A DNA stretch of 64,000 nucleotides. Source: a bacterium (GTDB taxonomy: Bacteria; Pseudomonadota; Alphaproteobacteria; Acetobacterales; Acetobacteraceae). The notes below the pieces were generated by a model. It ran no database searches, had not been told where the DNA came from, and saw only the letters and a list, made by a program, of their open reading frames with translations. Made by a program: the position numbers and the translations under genes. The stretch covers positions 62,001 through 126,000 of the forward strand of contig JAMFRO010000022.1 in assembly GCA_026224825.1 (NCBI GenBank), in the 5' to 3' direction. Positions 1-7,764 of this stretch are shown in pieces. Position 1 is the stretch's first letter, and every line of letters starts with the position of its first letter.

Positions 1-1
1 C

Positions 2-472
2 ACCCAGCTCGCTCAATCCGGCGCGCTGTCGCTGCGGACGCTCGAGAGCGAACAGACGAGCGCCTCCATCCTGGCCAGCAAAGCGGTCGGTATTCTCGTC
101 TTCCCCAATATCGTCAAGGCCGGCTTCGTCATCGGCGCCCAATCCGGCGACGGCGTCCTGTTCAGAGACAAGGTGCCGACGTCATATTTCAACCTCTCCT
201 CGGCCTCGTTCGGGCTCGAGGCCGGGGTGCAATCCTTCGCCTATGCACTGTTCTTCATGAACCATGGCGCGCTGCACTACCTCCACCAGAGCGCCGGCTG
301 GTCCCTCGGCGGCGATCCCAACATCGTTGTGCTCGACAAAGGGGCGGCCGCCAGTTTTGACACCACCACCCTCTCCAAGGATGTCTACGCCATACCCTAC
401 AGCCAGCAGGGGTTGATGGCCGGCATCAGCCTTCAGGGCTCCAAGATCACGCAAATCCACCCGGACGCCTGA
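2..472 (+). CDS. SYLF-domain (YSC84-like) protein, 5' end missing
   Basis: The reading frame is open from base 2 to a TGA at 470-472, so the start lies outside the window. The visible 156 residues match the SYLF/YSC84 lipid-binding fold: the segment ILVFPNIVKAGFVIGAQSGD, followed by GVL and a later LDKGAAASF stretch, is the family signature. Bacterial members are usually exported or outer-membrane-associated proteins of about 180-240 residues, so perhaps a signal peptide and 30-60 residues are missing. The role of the family in bacteria is poorly defined. A GC-rich hairpin follows the stop, which suggests that the transcript ends here and is independent of the pilus locus downstream. Confidence 0.8.
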   Translation, partial: TQLAQSGALSLRTLESEQTSASILASKAVGILVFPNIVKAGFVIGAQSGDGVLFRDKVPTSYFNLSSASFGLEAGVQSFAYALFFMNHGALHYLHQSAGWSLGGDPNIVVLDKGAAASFDTTTLSKDVYAIPYSQQGLMAGISLQGSKITQIHPDA

Positions 473-484
473 TCGTCCCCAAAC

Positions 485-510
485 GCGGCCCTGGCCCTCG
501 CCAGGGCCGC
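485..510 (+). terminator. GC-rich hairpin after the SYLF gene
   Basis: A perfect 11-bp inverted repeat (GCGGCCCTGGC / GCCAGGGCCGC) with a CCTC loop lies 12 bases after the stop codon. No T-run follows, so it may be a transcript-end stabiliser or a Rho-assisted terminator rather than a classical intrinsic terminator. Confidence 0.45.
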
Positions 511-732
511 CGGACCGCACAAACGGCTTATGAGTACATATATAATACCAGGTCCTGGTGTCTGGCTCCGGGGAGGGATCTGGTCAGTGGGCATCATGTC
601 TACGCCCCCCAAAAAGAGCAGCTCATCCGTATACGTTTCCGTGATCTCCTATGTGGGACGGTGTTACTGCGAGTAAATCAGAGTGATAAAGCTTTGTCTG
701 AAGCCGTTCAGGCTCGCTAGATGGAGTGTGTC

Positions 733-941
733 ATGTTTTTCCTTCAACCGATCAGCTTGCAACTGATCCGCTGGATGCAGACGAGCTCCCTGTTTCCCGT
801 ATTCCTGCGCGACCGCCGGGCGGTACATCCGTCGAATATATGATCATCGCCGTCATCATCACCGTGGCTATCGTGGGCGGGCTGACGAAGGCGGGCGGCT
901 ATATCAGCAGCGACTTCAACCAGGCCAGCTCCGGACTCTAA
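733..941 (+). pseudogene. Second Flp-type pilin gene, broken by a one-base frameshift
   Basis: A good Shine-Dalgarno (GGAG, 723-726) stands six bases before ATG 733. This frame encodes a prepilin-like leader ending LFPVFLRDRR, then hits TGA at 841. The mature Flp region GGTSVEYMIIAVIITVAIVG lies in another frame and runs to the TAA at 939-941. Adding one G to the GGG at 818-820 joins the two as DRR-GGTSVEYM, exactly the leader/G/xxxxEY layout of Flp prepilins. An in-frame GTG at 726 could express the downstream frame, but it gives a leader unlike any prepilin. Either this is a decayed second pilin or the base is a sequencing error. A terminator follows at 967. Confidence 0.65.
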
Positions 942-966
942 GCGATTGTTCAGTGTAAATACGGAT

Positions 967-1005
967 AAGCCCATGCGGGTCCGCGGCATGGGCCTTGTTT
1001 TGTTG
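967..1005 (+). terminator. Intrinsic terminator after the broken pilin
   Basis: Inverted repeat built on CCCATGC / GCATGGG (with a GGCC extension on the 3' side), followed by the T-rich tail CTTGTTTTGTTG. It lies 25 bases after the pilin stop codon. Confidence 0.65.
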
Positions 1006-1279
1006 TCAGTGGACTCATTATTGTTTGATCACAATTTTGTGATCGCAACCCATTGTTAGCACGAAGAAGTTTTGGTGAACACCGGGAAACGGCCTGTTTT
1101 GTATTATAATTAAGACAATCAATTAAAATTTATTAAAAATAAGAATCGGATCCTGCGTTTTACCCCGCTGGCGGCCACGTGCGGGGGCGCATATTTGAAA
1201 ACGATCCAGAATCTTTCTGGAATATTAACAATTTCCTCCCAAACTCACGGTTTGTTGTAGTCTCGGAGGTAAGATATGT

Positions 1280-1308
1280 TTGACAAAAACTTCTAAATTC
1301 CGTGTATT
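1280..1308 (+). promoter_or_regulatory. Candidate sigma-70 promoter of the Flp pilin gene
   Basis: A perfect -35 box TTGACA (1280-1285) is followed after 17 bases by TGTATT (1303-1308), which matches four of six -10 positions. Transcription would start near 1315 and give a leader of about 120 bases before the pilin ATG. The pilin would then be expressed separately from the cpa/tad assembly genes, which suits its need for high abundance. Confidence 0.5.
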
Positions 1309-1437
1309 GGCCTTAACCCTGAACGGGTTGATGTGATGGATGAGAGCTTAATGGTTTTTCATCCGATCGCGGATCTTGACCTCTTGTCGGCCCGCTCCAC
1401 CGGCGGTTTTGATAATAATTATGTAAAGGATAGCCTC

Positions 1438-1623
1438 ATGCTGAACCTCGTCCGTACCGCCATTGCCACCAAGCTCGCGCAGCTGAACGTCGACACCCGC
1501 GCCGTCACCGCGATTGAGTACGCGCTGATCGCCGCCCTGATCGCTGTCGTGATCGTTGGCGCCGCCACCCAGCTTGGCACCCACATCATCACCACGTTCA
1601 ACAACGTGGCTTCCGAGCTCTAA
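1438..1623 (+). CDS. flp: Flp/PilA-type major pilin precursor
   Basis: A 61-residue precursor of the Flp (type IVb) pilin, the structural subunit of the thin Tad pilus used for surface adhesion. The start is ATG 1438, chosen because AAAGGA (1425-1430) lies seven bases upstream; in-frame starts further upstream lack this. The short basic leader is followed by VTAIEYALIAALIAVVIVGA, containing the conserved Glu-Tyr pair (E+5, Y+6) and the hydrophobic assembly helix, then a short polar tail ending FNNVASEL. The residue before the expected CpaA cleavage site is Ala (TRA/VTAIEY) instead of the usual Gly. The gene has its own candidate promoter and a strong terminator, so it is a single-gene transcript upstream of the assembly operon. 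Confidence 0.93.
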   Translation: MLNLVRTAIATKLAQLNVDTRAVTAIEYALIAALIAVVIVGAATQLGTHIITTFNNVASEL

Positions 1624-1650
1624 TACCGCGCCGGTTTTCCGGAGCACAAA

Positions 1651-1687
1651 AACGGCTGGCGAGGGTAACCTCGCCAGCCGTTTTTAT
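1651..1687 (+). terminator. Strong intrinsic terminator of the pilin gene
   Basis: A perfect 14-bp stem (AACGGCTGGCGAGG at 1651-1664 with its complement at 1669-1682), a GTAA loop and a T-run (TTTTTATTT). It begins 27 bases after the pilin stop. Confidence 0.93.
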
Positions 1688-1862
1688 TTAATAATTCATA
1701 TTTTGCCGTTTTTTAACGGACCGGTTGAGCTCCAACCTAGGCCTCGCGCGGCAAAAACTGTGAAATTACGGGGTTTTGACGCCGTTACATGCAATTTTAC
1801 ACTGGCGTATTCGCTAATAGTGCTATTAGATTGAGATTACAGGAATTGCATTTGTTGATTGT

Positions 1863-1890
1863 TTGTATCAATATGCAGTGTAACTATAAT
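1863..1890 (+). promoter_or_regulatory. Candidate promoter of the cpa/tad operon
   Basis: A consensus -10 box TATAAT (1885-1890) sits in A+T-rich DNA about 45 bases before cpaA; the -35 candidate (TTGTAT, 1863-1868, 16-base spacer) is weak. Such a weak -35 would fit activator-dependent expression, but that is inference. Confidence 0.5.
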
Positions 1891-1934
1891 ATCAAGGGGT
1901 TGGGCTTGGAGCTGGAGATGAGATTGAGGGAAGG

Positions 1935-2450
1935 GTGGTGATCGCGCTTCTGGCCGTGCCCGCAGCTGGTCTGCTGGGTTACGCGGCGCTGCACGACCTC
2001 GCTGTGCGCACGGTGCCGAACTGGCTGCCGGGCCTCGTTCTTCTGCTCGGTATCTGCGCCCGCCTGCTCGACCATGACCTGCTTTCCGGCCTCATCGTGG
2101 CCGCCGTCGCCTTCGCTGTGTTGTTCTGCATCTGGGTGGCCGGCGCCATGGGCGGCGGGGATGTCAAGCTCTGGGCCGCCACGGTGCTGCTGGTGCCGCC
2201 AGGCTGGCAGCCGCAGTTCGCCTTTTTCGTCAATGTCGTCCTGGCCGGCGGTCTTCTGGCCTTGCTTTATCTTGGGCTCTCCCTGGTGGTGCCGCGTCCG
2301 CGCGCCACCCTCCAGGGCAGCCGCCTGCGCCGTTTTCTGCGCGTCGAGCAATGGCGTATCGGCCGTCGCGGTCCGCTGCCCTATGCCTGCGCCATCGCCG
2401 CCGGGGCTATCGCTGCCCTTATCCCTCAATTTCACACAAACCTAGGATAG
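1935..2450 (+). CDS. cpaA: Prepilin peptidase CpaA/TadV (A24 family)
   Basis: Inner-membrane aspartic protease that removes the leader from Flp prepilin. The protein is 171 residues of near-continuous hydrophobic segments. The two catalytic aspartates are visible in their family contexts: D21 in HDLAVRTVPN and D76 in MGGGDVKLW, the GxGD-type motif. It lacks the N-terminal methylase domain of PilD-type peptidases, as usual for the CpaA/TadV group. The start is GTG 1935, or GTG 1938 just after; the purine-rich GAGGGAAGG lies immediately upstream. It is the first gene of the cpa/tad operon and is followed after three bases by cpaB. Confidence 0.92.
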   Translation: MVIALLAVPAAGLLGYAALHDLAVRTVPNWLPGLVLLLGICARLLDHDLLSGLIVAAVAFAVLFCIWVAGAMGGGDVKLWAATVLLVPPGWQPQFAFFVNVVLAGGLLALLYLGLSLVVPRPRATLQGSRLRRFLRVEQWRIGRRGPLPYACAIAAGAIAALIPQFHTNLG

Positions 2451-2453
2451 CCC

Positions 2454-3302
2454 ATGGCCTTCCGTCTTGGCATTTTCGGTGTTCTCATCGCCGCGCTCAT
2501 CGGGGTGATGGTGTTCGCATACTCCATCCTCAACCCAGGCAAACATGGACCTGAGGCCAATGCACCGACGGCAGCGCCGGTGACCGAGCAGGTTCTCACC
2601 GCCTCGGCGGCCCTGCCGGGCGGCAGTCTGCTGCAGCCGGGGAACATCTCCAGCACCACCATCCCTGTTGCCTCTGAGGTGCCTGGTGAGTTGGTGGATA
2701 ATGCTCCCAACCGCGCCGCGCTGGTCGGCTCCATGGTCCGTGTGCCGCTCGGTGCCGGTACGCCGATCCTGGATACCGCGGTCATCCGTCCGGGTGATCA
2801 CGGCTTCCTTGCCGCGGTGCTGGCGCCTGGCATGCGCGCCGTGACCGTGGCGGTGGATACCGTCACCGGCGCCAACGGGCTGATCTGGCCGGGTGACAGT
2901 GTCGATGTGCTGCTGACCCAGACGATCCAAGGTGCGCCGGACGACAAGGGCTTCGCCGCCGAGGTGGTGCTAAGCGATGTGCGTGTCATCGCCACCGGCT
3001 CCGAGGTTGTGAAAGATGCCTCCGAAGGTGCCGGCGGCGCCGGCAACGGTGGCACAGTGACTTTGGAAGTTACGCAGGATGAAGCGTCGCGCTGCCTGGT
3101 GGCTACTAACCTAGGTAAATTGTCGCTGATCGTGCATTCGGCCCAGGGGGTACAGAAGGCGGAGGATCCACCACCGCCGTTGCCGGCCCCGGTGTTCTCG
3201 GGGGATGTGTCCCCCGCCATGTCCGCGGCTGTTCCGGCTCAAACTCAGGTAACGACAGTCAACGTCATATCCAGCGGCGGCGACGGGGAGTTTAAATTCT
3301 GA
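2454..3302 (+). CDS. cpaB: Flp pilus assembly protein CpaB/RcpC
   Basis: A 282-residue periplasmic protein anchored by one N-terminal membrane helix (about residues 5-25). Next comes a SAF-type domain (from LTASAALPGGSLLQPGNI on) and the RcpC/CpaB domain with AVTVAVDTVTGANGLIWPGD, a diagnostic stretch. CpaB works with the secretin CpaC at the outer membrane, probably stabilising or gating the pore. The C-terminal part is Pro/Ala-rich. The stop overlaps the cpaC start by one base, so the two are translationally coupled, consistent with a shared complex. Confidence 0.92.
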   Translation: MAFRLGIFGVLIAALIGVMVFAYSILNPGKHGPEANAPTAAPVTEQVLTASAALPGGSLLQPGNISSTTIPVASEVPGELVDNAPNRAALVGSMVRVPLGAGTPILDTAVIRPGDHGFLAAVLAPGMRAVTVAVDTVTGANGLIWPGDSVDVLLTQTIQGAPDDKGFAAEVVLSDVRVIATGSEVVKDASEGAGGAGNGGTVTLEVTQDEASRCLVATNLGKLSLIVHSAQGVQKAEDPPPPLPAPVFSGDVSPAMSAAVPAQTQVTTVNVISSGGDGEFKF

Positions 3303-4738
3303 TGCGCAATTCTTTGCAAGGTGCCGCCATGGCACTCATCTTTGCCTTGCCTCTGGCTGCGCCCATGGCGGCCTTGGCGCAAGCTGCCCCTGGGCAGGAT
3401 AACTCCGGTGCCGCCGCCATACCTGCCGCGGCCCCGGTCGTGTCGACGCCCTATTACGGTTCCTTCGGGGTGGAGGTGGGCAAAGGCAAGCTGATCAAGC
3501 TGCCCGCCCCGGTAGCCAGCCTGTTTGTCGCCGATCCGACCACGGCCACAGTGCATCCGGCCAGCCCCGACAGCATGTTCGTCTTCGGCGTGAAGGCCGG
3601 CGAGACCGATATTGTCGGCACGGATCAGAACGGCAACCGCATCGCCCAGTTCACGGTCTCGGTATCGCCGTCGAGCTATAGCAGTGACCGGTTGCGGAGC
3701 CAGTCGCAGGTTACGGCGCCCGGCAGCGCGGTTAGCCTGGATACCGAGGCGAACGGCGCGATCCTGCGTGGCAATGTTGATACAGCAGAGCAGGCCGATA
3801 ATCTGGTCAATCAGGCAAAGACGATGACCTCCGGCACGATCGTGAATAATCTGACGGTGAACGAGCCGGTGCAGGTCCAGTTGAAAGTCCGTATTGCCTC
3901 GATGCAACGCAATGTTGCCCGCGAGCTGGGCATCGACTGGGAAGCGGCGGGGGCGACGGTCGGTAAATTCGCGATCAGCGCCACCACGGCATCTCTGCCG
4001 CAGGAATTGAGTTCCCTGCAGCCGGGCGGTGCTGCCGTGAGCTTTCCCGGCGGCACATTGTCAGGAGTCATCGACGCGCTGGCAACGGATAATCTGGCGC
4101 ATATTCTGGCTGAGCCGACACTGACAACTTTGTCTGGTACGCAGGCCAATTTCCAGGTTGGCGGTCAGTTTCCCATTCCGGTTTCCGCCTCGGGTACGGG
4201 GGCCAACGCTGTGATCACTGTCGAGTTCAAGAATTACGGCGTGCTGCTCAGTTTTATTCCGACCGTGCTGTCCGATGGCCGCATCGCCCTGCAGGTGGCG
4301 CCCTCCATCAGCTCGCTCAGCTCGGCTAACGCCTCCTTTACCGCAGCCACCGGCTCAAGTGAGCAGTTGGCCGTCCCCGGCCTCAATATCACCAGCGCTT
4401 CCACCACCGTCATTCTCGGCTCCGGCCAGGGCATGGCCATCGCCGGGCTGCTCGAAGACACCACCACCTCGGCTGATAACGGCCTGCCCTACCTCTCCGA
4501 GATGCCGCTGTTGGGTGCCTTGTTCCGCGGCGATTCCTTCCAGCGCGAGCAGCAGGAGGTGGTGATCACCGTCACCCCCTATATTGTCAACCCGGTCGAC
4601 AACCCCAACGCACTGGCTTCGCCGGATGACGGCTGGACCCCGGCAAATGATTTGCAACGCATCCTCCTGCTGCGCAATAACGGGACAACAACCGCAAGTG
4701 CCAGCATCCCTGGCGATGCCGGCTTCATGGTGCAATGA
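3302..4738 (+). CDS. cpaC: Outer-membrane secretin CpaC/RcpA
   Basis: A 478-residue secretin forming the outer-membrane channel for the Flp pilus. A signal peptide (about residues 1-26, ending MAALAQ) is followed by the pilus N-domain (GSFGVEVGKGKLIKLPAPVA), a short BON-like segment near residues 145-185, and the secretin domain to about residue 430. The C-terminal signature GLPYLSEMPLLGALFRGDSF and VVITVTPYIVNPV is clear. Length is normal for the Caulobacter-type family. It overlaps cpaD by four bases. Confidence 0.95.
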   Translation: MRNSLQGAAMALIFALPLAAPMAALAQAAPGQDNSGAAAIPAAAPVVSTPYYGSFGVEVGKGKLIKLPAPVASLFVADPTTATVHPASPDSMFVFGVKAGETDIVGTDQNGNRIAQFTVSVSPSSYSSDRLRSQSQVTAPGSAVSLDTEANGAILRGNVDTAEQADNLVNQAKTMTSGTIVNNLTVNEPVQVQLKVRIASMQRNVARELGIDWEAAGATVGKFAISATTASLPQELSSLQPGGAAVSFPGGTLSGVIDALATDNLAHILAEPTLTTLSGTQANFQVGGQFPIPVSASGTGANAVITVEFKNYGVLLSFIPTVLSDGRIALQVAPSISSLSSANASFTAATGSSEQLAVPGLNITSASTTVILGSGQGMAIAGLLEDTTTSADNGLPYLSEMPLLGALFRGDSFQREQQEVVITVTPYIVNPVDNPNALASPDDGWTPANDLQRILLLRNNGTTTASASIPGDAGFMVQ

Positions 4739-5049
4739 TGGATAGATCTCGCATGCGTTCCGCTCTCTTTTTAGGTCTTTGCGTCGGCGTGCTGTCCCTA
4801 AGCGGTTGCGCCGGTGCGTTCGATCCTTATCAGCGTCCGGGTAATTGGGCGTTGACGGGTGCCAGCAATGAGACCATCGCGCAGCAGGCCGCCGATAAGG
4901 GCGATCTCATTCAGGGCCGCTCGGAGCCAGGAACGAACGGCGATATCGCCGTTCAGGGGATAGAGAAGGCGCGGACCGGCGGCACGGAGGCCGGTCTGCA
5001 GACGACGCTGACGGCCACGGCGCCTGGCGGCACGAGCGGTAGCGACTAG
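4735..5049 (+). CDS. cpaD: Short CpaD-like pilus lipoprotein
   Basis: A 104-residue lipoprotein in the position of cpaD, between the secretin and cpaE, overlapping cpaC by ATGA. A lipobox LSGC places the lipidated Cys at residue 25. The segment NETIAQQAADKGDLIQGRS resembles the CpaD motif in which Asn-x-x-Ala precedes DLVRGR. Typical CpaD proteins have about 200 residues; here the N-terminal secretin-interacting domain seems to be missing and only the C-terminal motif region remains. It may act as a reduced pilotin-like protein for CpaC. The assignment rests on position and this single motif. Confidence 0.7.
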   Translation: MMDRSRMRSALFLGLCVGVLSLSGCAGAFDPYQRPGNWALTGASNETIAQQAADKGDLIQGRSEPGTNGDIAVQGIEKARTGGTEAGLQTTLTATAPGGTSGSD

Positions 5050-5095
5050 GCTGAGAGTTTTGCGAATTAAGTCGGCTTGACGGAATGGAGGCAGT

Positions 5096-6355
5096 ATGAG
5101 TCAGCAGGTGTCGCGCGTTGCGGCCGATGGCGTGGGTGGGGGCAGGCCTGATCGGCTTACCGTGCTCGCTTTCCTCGGTGACCCCGCTACCGAGCAGGTA
5201 CTGCGCGATGGCCTGGGCGACATGCCCGCCAATGGCATGGATATCCGCCGCGGCACGGTTCGCACCGCCATCGCTGCGATGTCGAAGATGCAGACACCGG
5301 AAGTTCTGATTGTTGACATCGCTGGCGAGGAGCAGCCGCTCCATGCTTTGGGTGAGCTGTCCGACGTGGTTGAGCCCGGTGTCCGCGTGCTCGTCATCGG
5401 CGACACTGACGACGTCGATTTCTACCGCCACATCACCCGCGGCATGGGGGTGATGGAATATATCTTCAAACCCATCACCCGCGAGGCCGTGGCCCGCCAC
5501 TTTGCTCCGCTCATCACGCGCAAAACCATTGGCCAGGAAGCCACCCGCGGCGGCCGCGTCATCGCCGTGCTCGGCGCCCGCGGCGGGGTAGGGGCTACCA
5601 CCATCGCTGGCAATTTGTCCTGGCTGCTCGGCGTCATGGCCAAGCGCCACACCGTATTCGTGGAATCCGACATTCACATGGGCTCCGGCGCTCTGCTGCT
5701 CGGCGGCAAAACCGGCCCCGGCCTGCGCATGGCGCTGGAAACCCCCGACCGTATCGACCCGCTGTTCGTCGAACGCGCGGCTCAGCCTGTGGCCGAGCGC
5801 CTGCAGGTTCTGGCCTCGGAGGAAAAACTCACAGAGCCGTTGCATTACGCGCCCGGTGCTGCCCGCCGCTTGATCGAAGCGCTGCGTGTGCGATATAATT
5901 TCATCATCCTCGATGTGCCCTTCCTGCCGATGCAGTGCAACCGCGAGTTGATTGAATTCGCCCACCATCGCGTCATCGTGATGGACCCGACGCTGGCTTC
6001 GGTGCGCGACACTCTGCGCTTGCTCGGCCTGCCCAACGGCCCCTGGCAGCCGCAAAGCCCGACCATCGTGCTCAACCGCCAAGGCCGCCCCGGTGGTCTC
6101 ACCCGTAAGCAGATCGAAGAGGCGCTGAAGGTCAAGATCGACATCGTCATCCCCGATATTCCCAAGCAGTTGAATGAATCCGCCAGCTTCGGCGAGCCGG
6201 CCATCGCCACCAAAGGACCCTTCCGTCAGGCCATCGTCGATCTCTCGCGTGAGATCGGCTTCGTCGCCAGCCGCGATGATTCGATGATCGACGGCACGGC
6301 CCAGCTCACCTCGGTCGGCGGCATATTCAAGATGCTTGGCTTCTCGAAAGGGTGA
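5096..6355 (+). CDS. cpaE: CpaE-type ParA/MinD-like pilus localisation ATPase
   Basis: A 419-residue cytoplasmic protein. Residues about 20-140 form a receiver-like (atypical response regulator) domain; residues about 155-400 form a MinD/ParA-like ATPase with the deviant Walker A GARGGVGATT (about residues 159-168), in which Ala replaces the usual Lys before TT, as in other CpaE/TadZ proteins. In the Tad system CpaE/TadZ marks the cell pole or assembly site and recruits the CpaF ATPase. The start ATG 5096 has the Shine-Dalgarno GGAGG. It is followed five bases later by cpaF. Confidence 0.93.
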   Translation: MSQQVSRVAADGVGGGRPDRLTVLAFLGDPATEQVLRDGLGDMPANGMDIRRGTVRTAIAAMSKMQTPEVLIVDIAGEEQPLHALGELSDVVEPGVRVLVIGDTDDVDFYRHITRGMGVMEYIFKPITREAVARHFAPLITRKTIGQEATRGGRVIAVLGARGGVGATTIAGNLSWLLGVMAKRHTVFVESDIHMGSGALLLGGKTGPGLRMALETPDRIDPLFVERAAQPVAERLQVLASEEKLTEPLHYAPGAARRLIEALRVRYNFIILDVPFLPMQCNRELIEFAHHRVIVMDPTLASVRDTLRLLGLPNGPWQPQSPTIVLNRQGRPGGLTRKQIEEALKVKIDIVIPDIPKQLNESASFGEPAIATKGPFRQAIVDLSREIGFVASRDDSMIDGTAQLTSVGGIFKMLGFSKG

Positions 6356-6360
6356 GCTGA

Positions 6361-7764
6361 ATGTCCGATGGCAACCTGCCCATTTTCGGCCGCCGCCGCT
6401 TGGAAACCTTCGGCGCCACCACGCCGGCCATAGTCCCAGCGGCGCCCCCGTCCAACCTGGGAACTCCGCCCGTAGCTGAGCGGTTCCACGGCGATAATAC
6501 CGGCGCAGTCCGCCCCGAAGTTGCGGAGCTGCGCAACCTCTGCCTGGCGCGCATGGATGCCACGGCGGTTGCCTCGCTGGCACCTGAGCGCCTGCTCAAT
6601 GAGGTCGAGCGGCTGATCTCGGATCTCGCCACCGACAAGCGCGTGCAGATGAACGCGCGCGAACAGCGTGCCCTGGCCACCGAGTTGGTGGATGACATGC
6701 TGGGCCTCGGGCCCTTGGAGCCGCTGCTGCTCGATGATTCCATCAACGACATCATGGTCAACGGGCCGGACCATTGCTTCGTTGAACGCGGCGGCAAGCT
6801 CACGCAAGTGCCGGTGCGTTTCCGTGACTGGGGCCATCTTACCAATATCTGTCAGCGCATCGCCGCCTCCGTCGGCCGGCGCGTCGATGAATCCTCGCCG
6901 ATGTGCGATGCGCGTCTGAAAGACGGCTCACGCGTCAACATCATCCTGCCCCCGCTCGCCATCGACGGCCCCTCGATCTCGATCCGTAAATTCTCCAAAA
7001 AGCCGATCGATTTCGAGAAGCTGATCGGCTACGGCTCGCTCACAGCACCTATGGCCCGGGTGCTGGAAATCGCCGCGCGCTGCCGCCTCAACATCATCGT
7101 CTCCGGCGGTACCGGCTCAGGCAAAACCACCATGATGAACGCGCTCTCGCGCTTCATCGATCCCGCCGAGCGTATCGTCACCGTGGAAGACGCCGCCGAA
7201 TTGCAGTTGCAGCAGCCGCACATCGTGCGTCTCGAAACCCGCCCGCCAAGCTTGGAGGGCAAAGGTGAGATCACCGCGCGTGACCTGGTGCGTAACGCTT
7301 TGCGTATGCGCCCCGACCGCATCATCATCGGTGAGGTTCGCGGCGCCGAGGCATTCGATATGTTGCAGGCCATGAACACCGGCCATGACGGTTCGATGTC
7401 GACGATTCACGCCAACAACACGCGCGACGCGCTCAGCCGTGTCGAGAACATGGTGCAGATGTCCTCGATGGGCTTAACCCCCCGCGCCATCCGCCAGCAG
7501 GTCGTCTCCTCGGTCAATCTCATCGTCCAGGTCGAACGCCAGCGCGACGGCGGCCGGCGCGTGACGCAGATTACCGAGATCGCCGGTATCGAAGGCGAGA
7601 CGCAACTGCTCAACGACATCTTCAAACTCGAGATCACCGGCGAGAGTGCCACCGGCCGCCTCACCGGGCGTTACGATGTCAGCCGGATCCGCTCCACCTT
7701 TACCGAGCGCCTGCAATATTACGGGCTGGAGCGCGCCTGGATGAACGCCTTGGAAGATAGCTGA
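6361..7764 (+). CDS. cpaF: Pilus assembly/retraction ATPase CpaF/TadA
   Basis: A 467-residue secretion ATPase of the VirB11/TadA family that powers Flp pilus extension. The N-terminal domain (about residues 60-230) includes [20 protein letters not shown], and the ATPase core shows Walker [10 protein letters not shown] (about residues 249-257), Walker B IIIGEVRG (about 320-327) and a His-box [12 protein letters not shown]. All catalytic elements appear intact. The stop codon overlaps the tadB start (ATGG) by one base. The ATPase would dock on the TadB/TadC inner-membrane platform. Confidence 0.96.
   Translation: MSDGNLPIFGRRRLETFGATTPAIVPAAPPSNLGTPPVAERFHGDNTGAVRPEVAELRNLCLARMDATAVASLAPERLLNEVERLISDLATDKRVQMNAREQRALATELVDDMLGLGPLEPLLLDDSINDIMVNGPDHCFVERGGKLTQVPVRFRDWGHLTNICQRIAASVGRRVDESSPMCDARLKDGSRVNIILPPLAIDGPSISIRKFSKKPIDFEKLIGYGSLTAPMARVLEIAARCRLNIIVSGGTGSGKTTMMNALSRFIDPAERIVTVEDAAELQLQQPHIVRLETRPPSLEGKGEITARDLVRNALRMRPDRIIIGEVRGAEAFDMLQAMNTGHDGSMSTIHANNTRDALSRVENMVQMSSMGLTPRAIRQQVVSSVNLIVQVERQRDGGRRVTQITEIAGIEGETQLLNDIFKLEITGESATGRLTGRYDVSRIRSTFTERLQYYGLERAWMNALEDS

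Larger units (their letters stand above)
942..1437. other. AT-rich intergenic region between the two pilin genes
   Basis: There is no convincing gene here. It holds the terminator of the broken pilin (967-1005), a markedly A+T-rich tract at about 1095-1145, and a candidate promoter at 1280-1308. A strong Shine-Dalgarno (GGAGG, 1265-1269) precedes a six-codon open frame MFDKNF (1276-1296), possibly a chance motif. Confidence 0.5.
1624..1934. other. Intergenic region carrying pilin terminator and cpa operon promoter
   Basis: There is no gene here. After the pilin terminator (1651-1687) the sequence becomes A+T-rich and contains the candidate promoter of the cpa/tad operon at 1863-1890. Gly/Ala-type codon bias and long open frames are absent. 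Confidence 0.6.

Noticed and set aside
726..941. Second pilin read as an intact gene from GTG 726
   Set aside because: The N-terminal stretch in that frame is not a prepilin leader and lacks a ribosome-binding site; the leader in the neighbouring frame from ATG 733 fits well, so a frameshift is the better reading.
1333..1437. Longer start of the Flp pilin at 1333
   Set aside because: It would give a leader far longer than those of Flp prepilins; ATG 1438 has a proper Shine-Dalgarno.
4907..6583. Long open frame (558 codons) antisense to cpaE
   Set aside because: Spans three clear sense genes and has no domain signal; product of codon bias.
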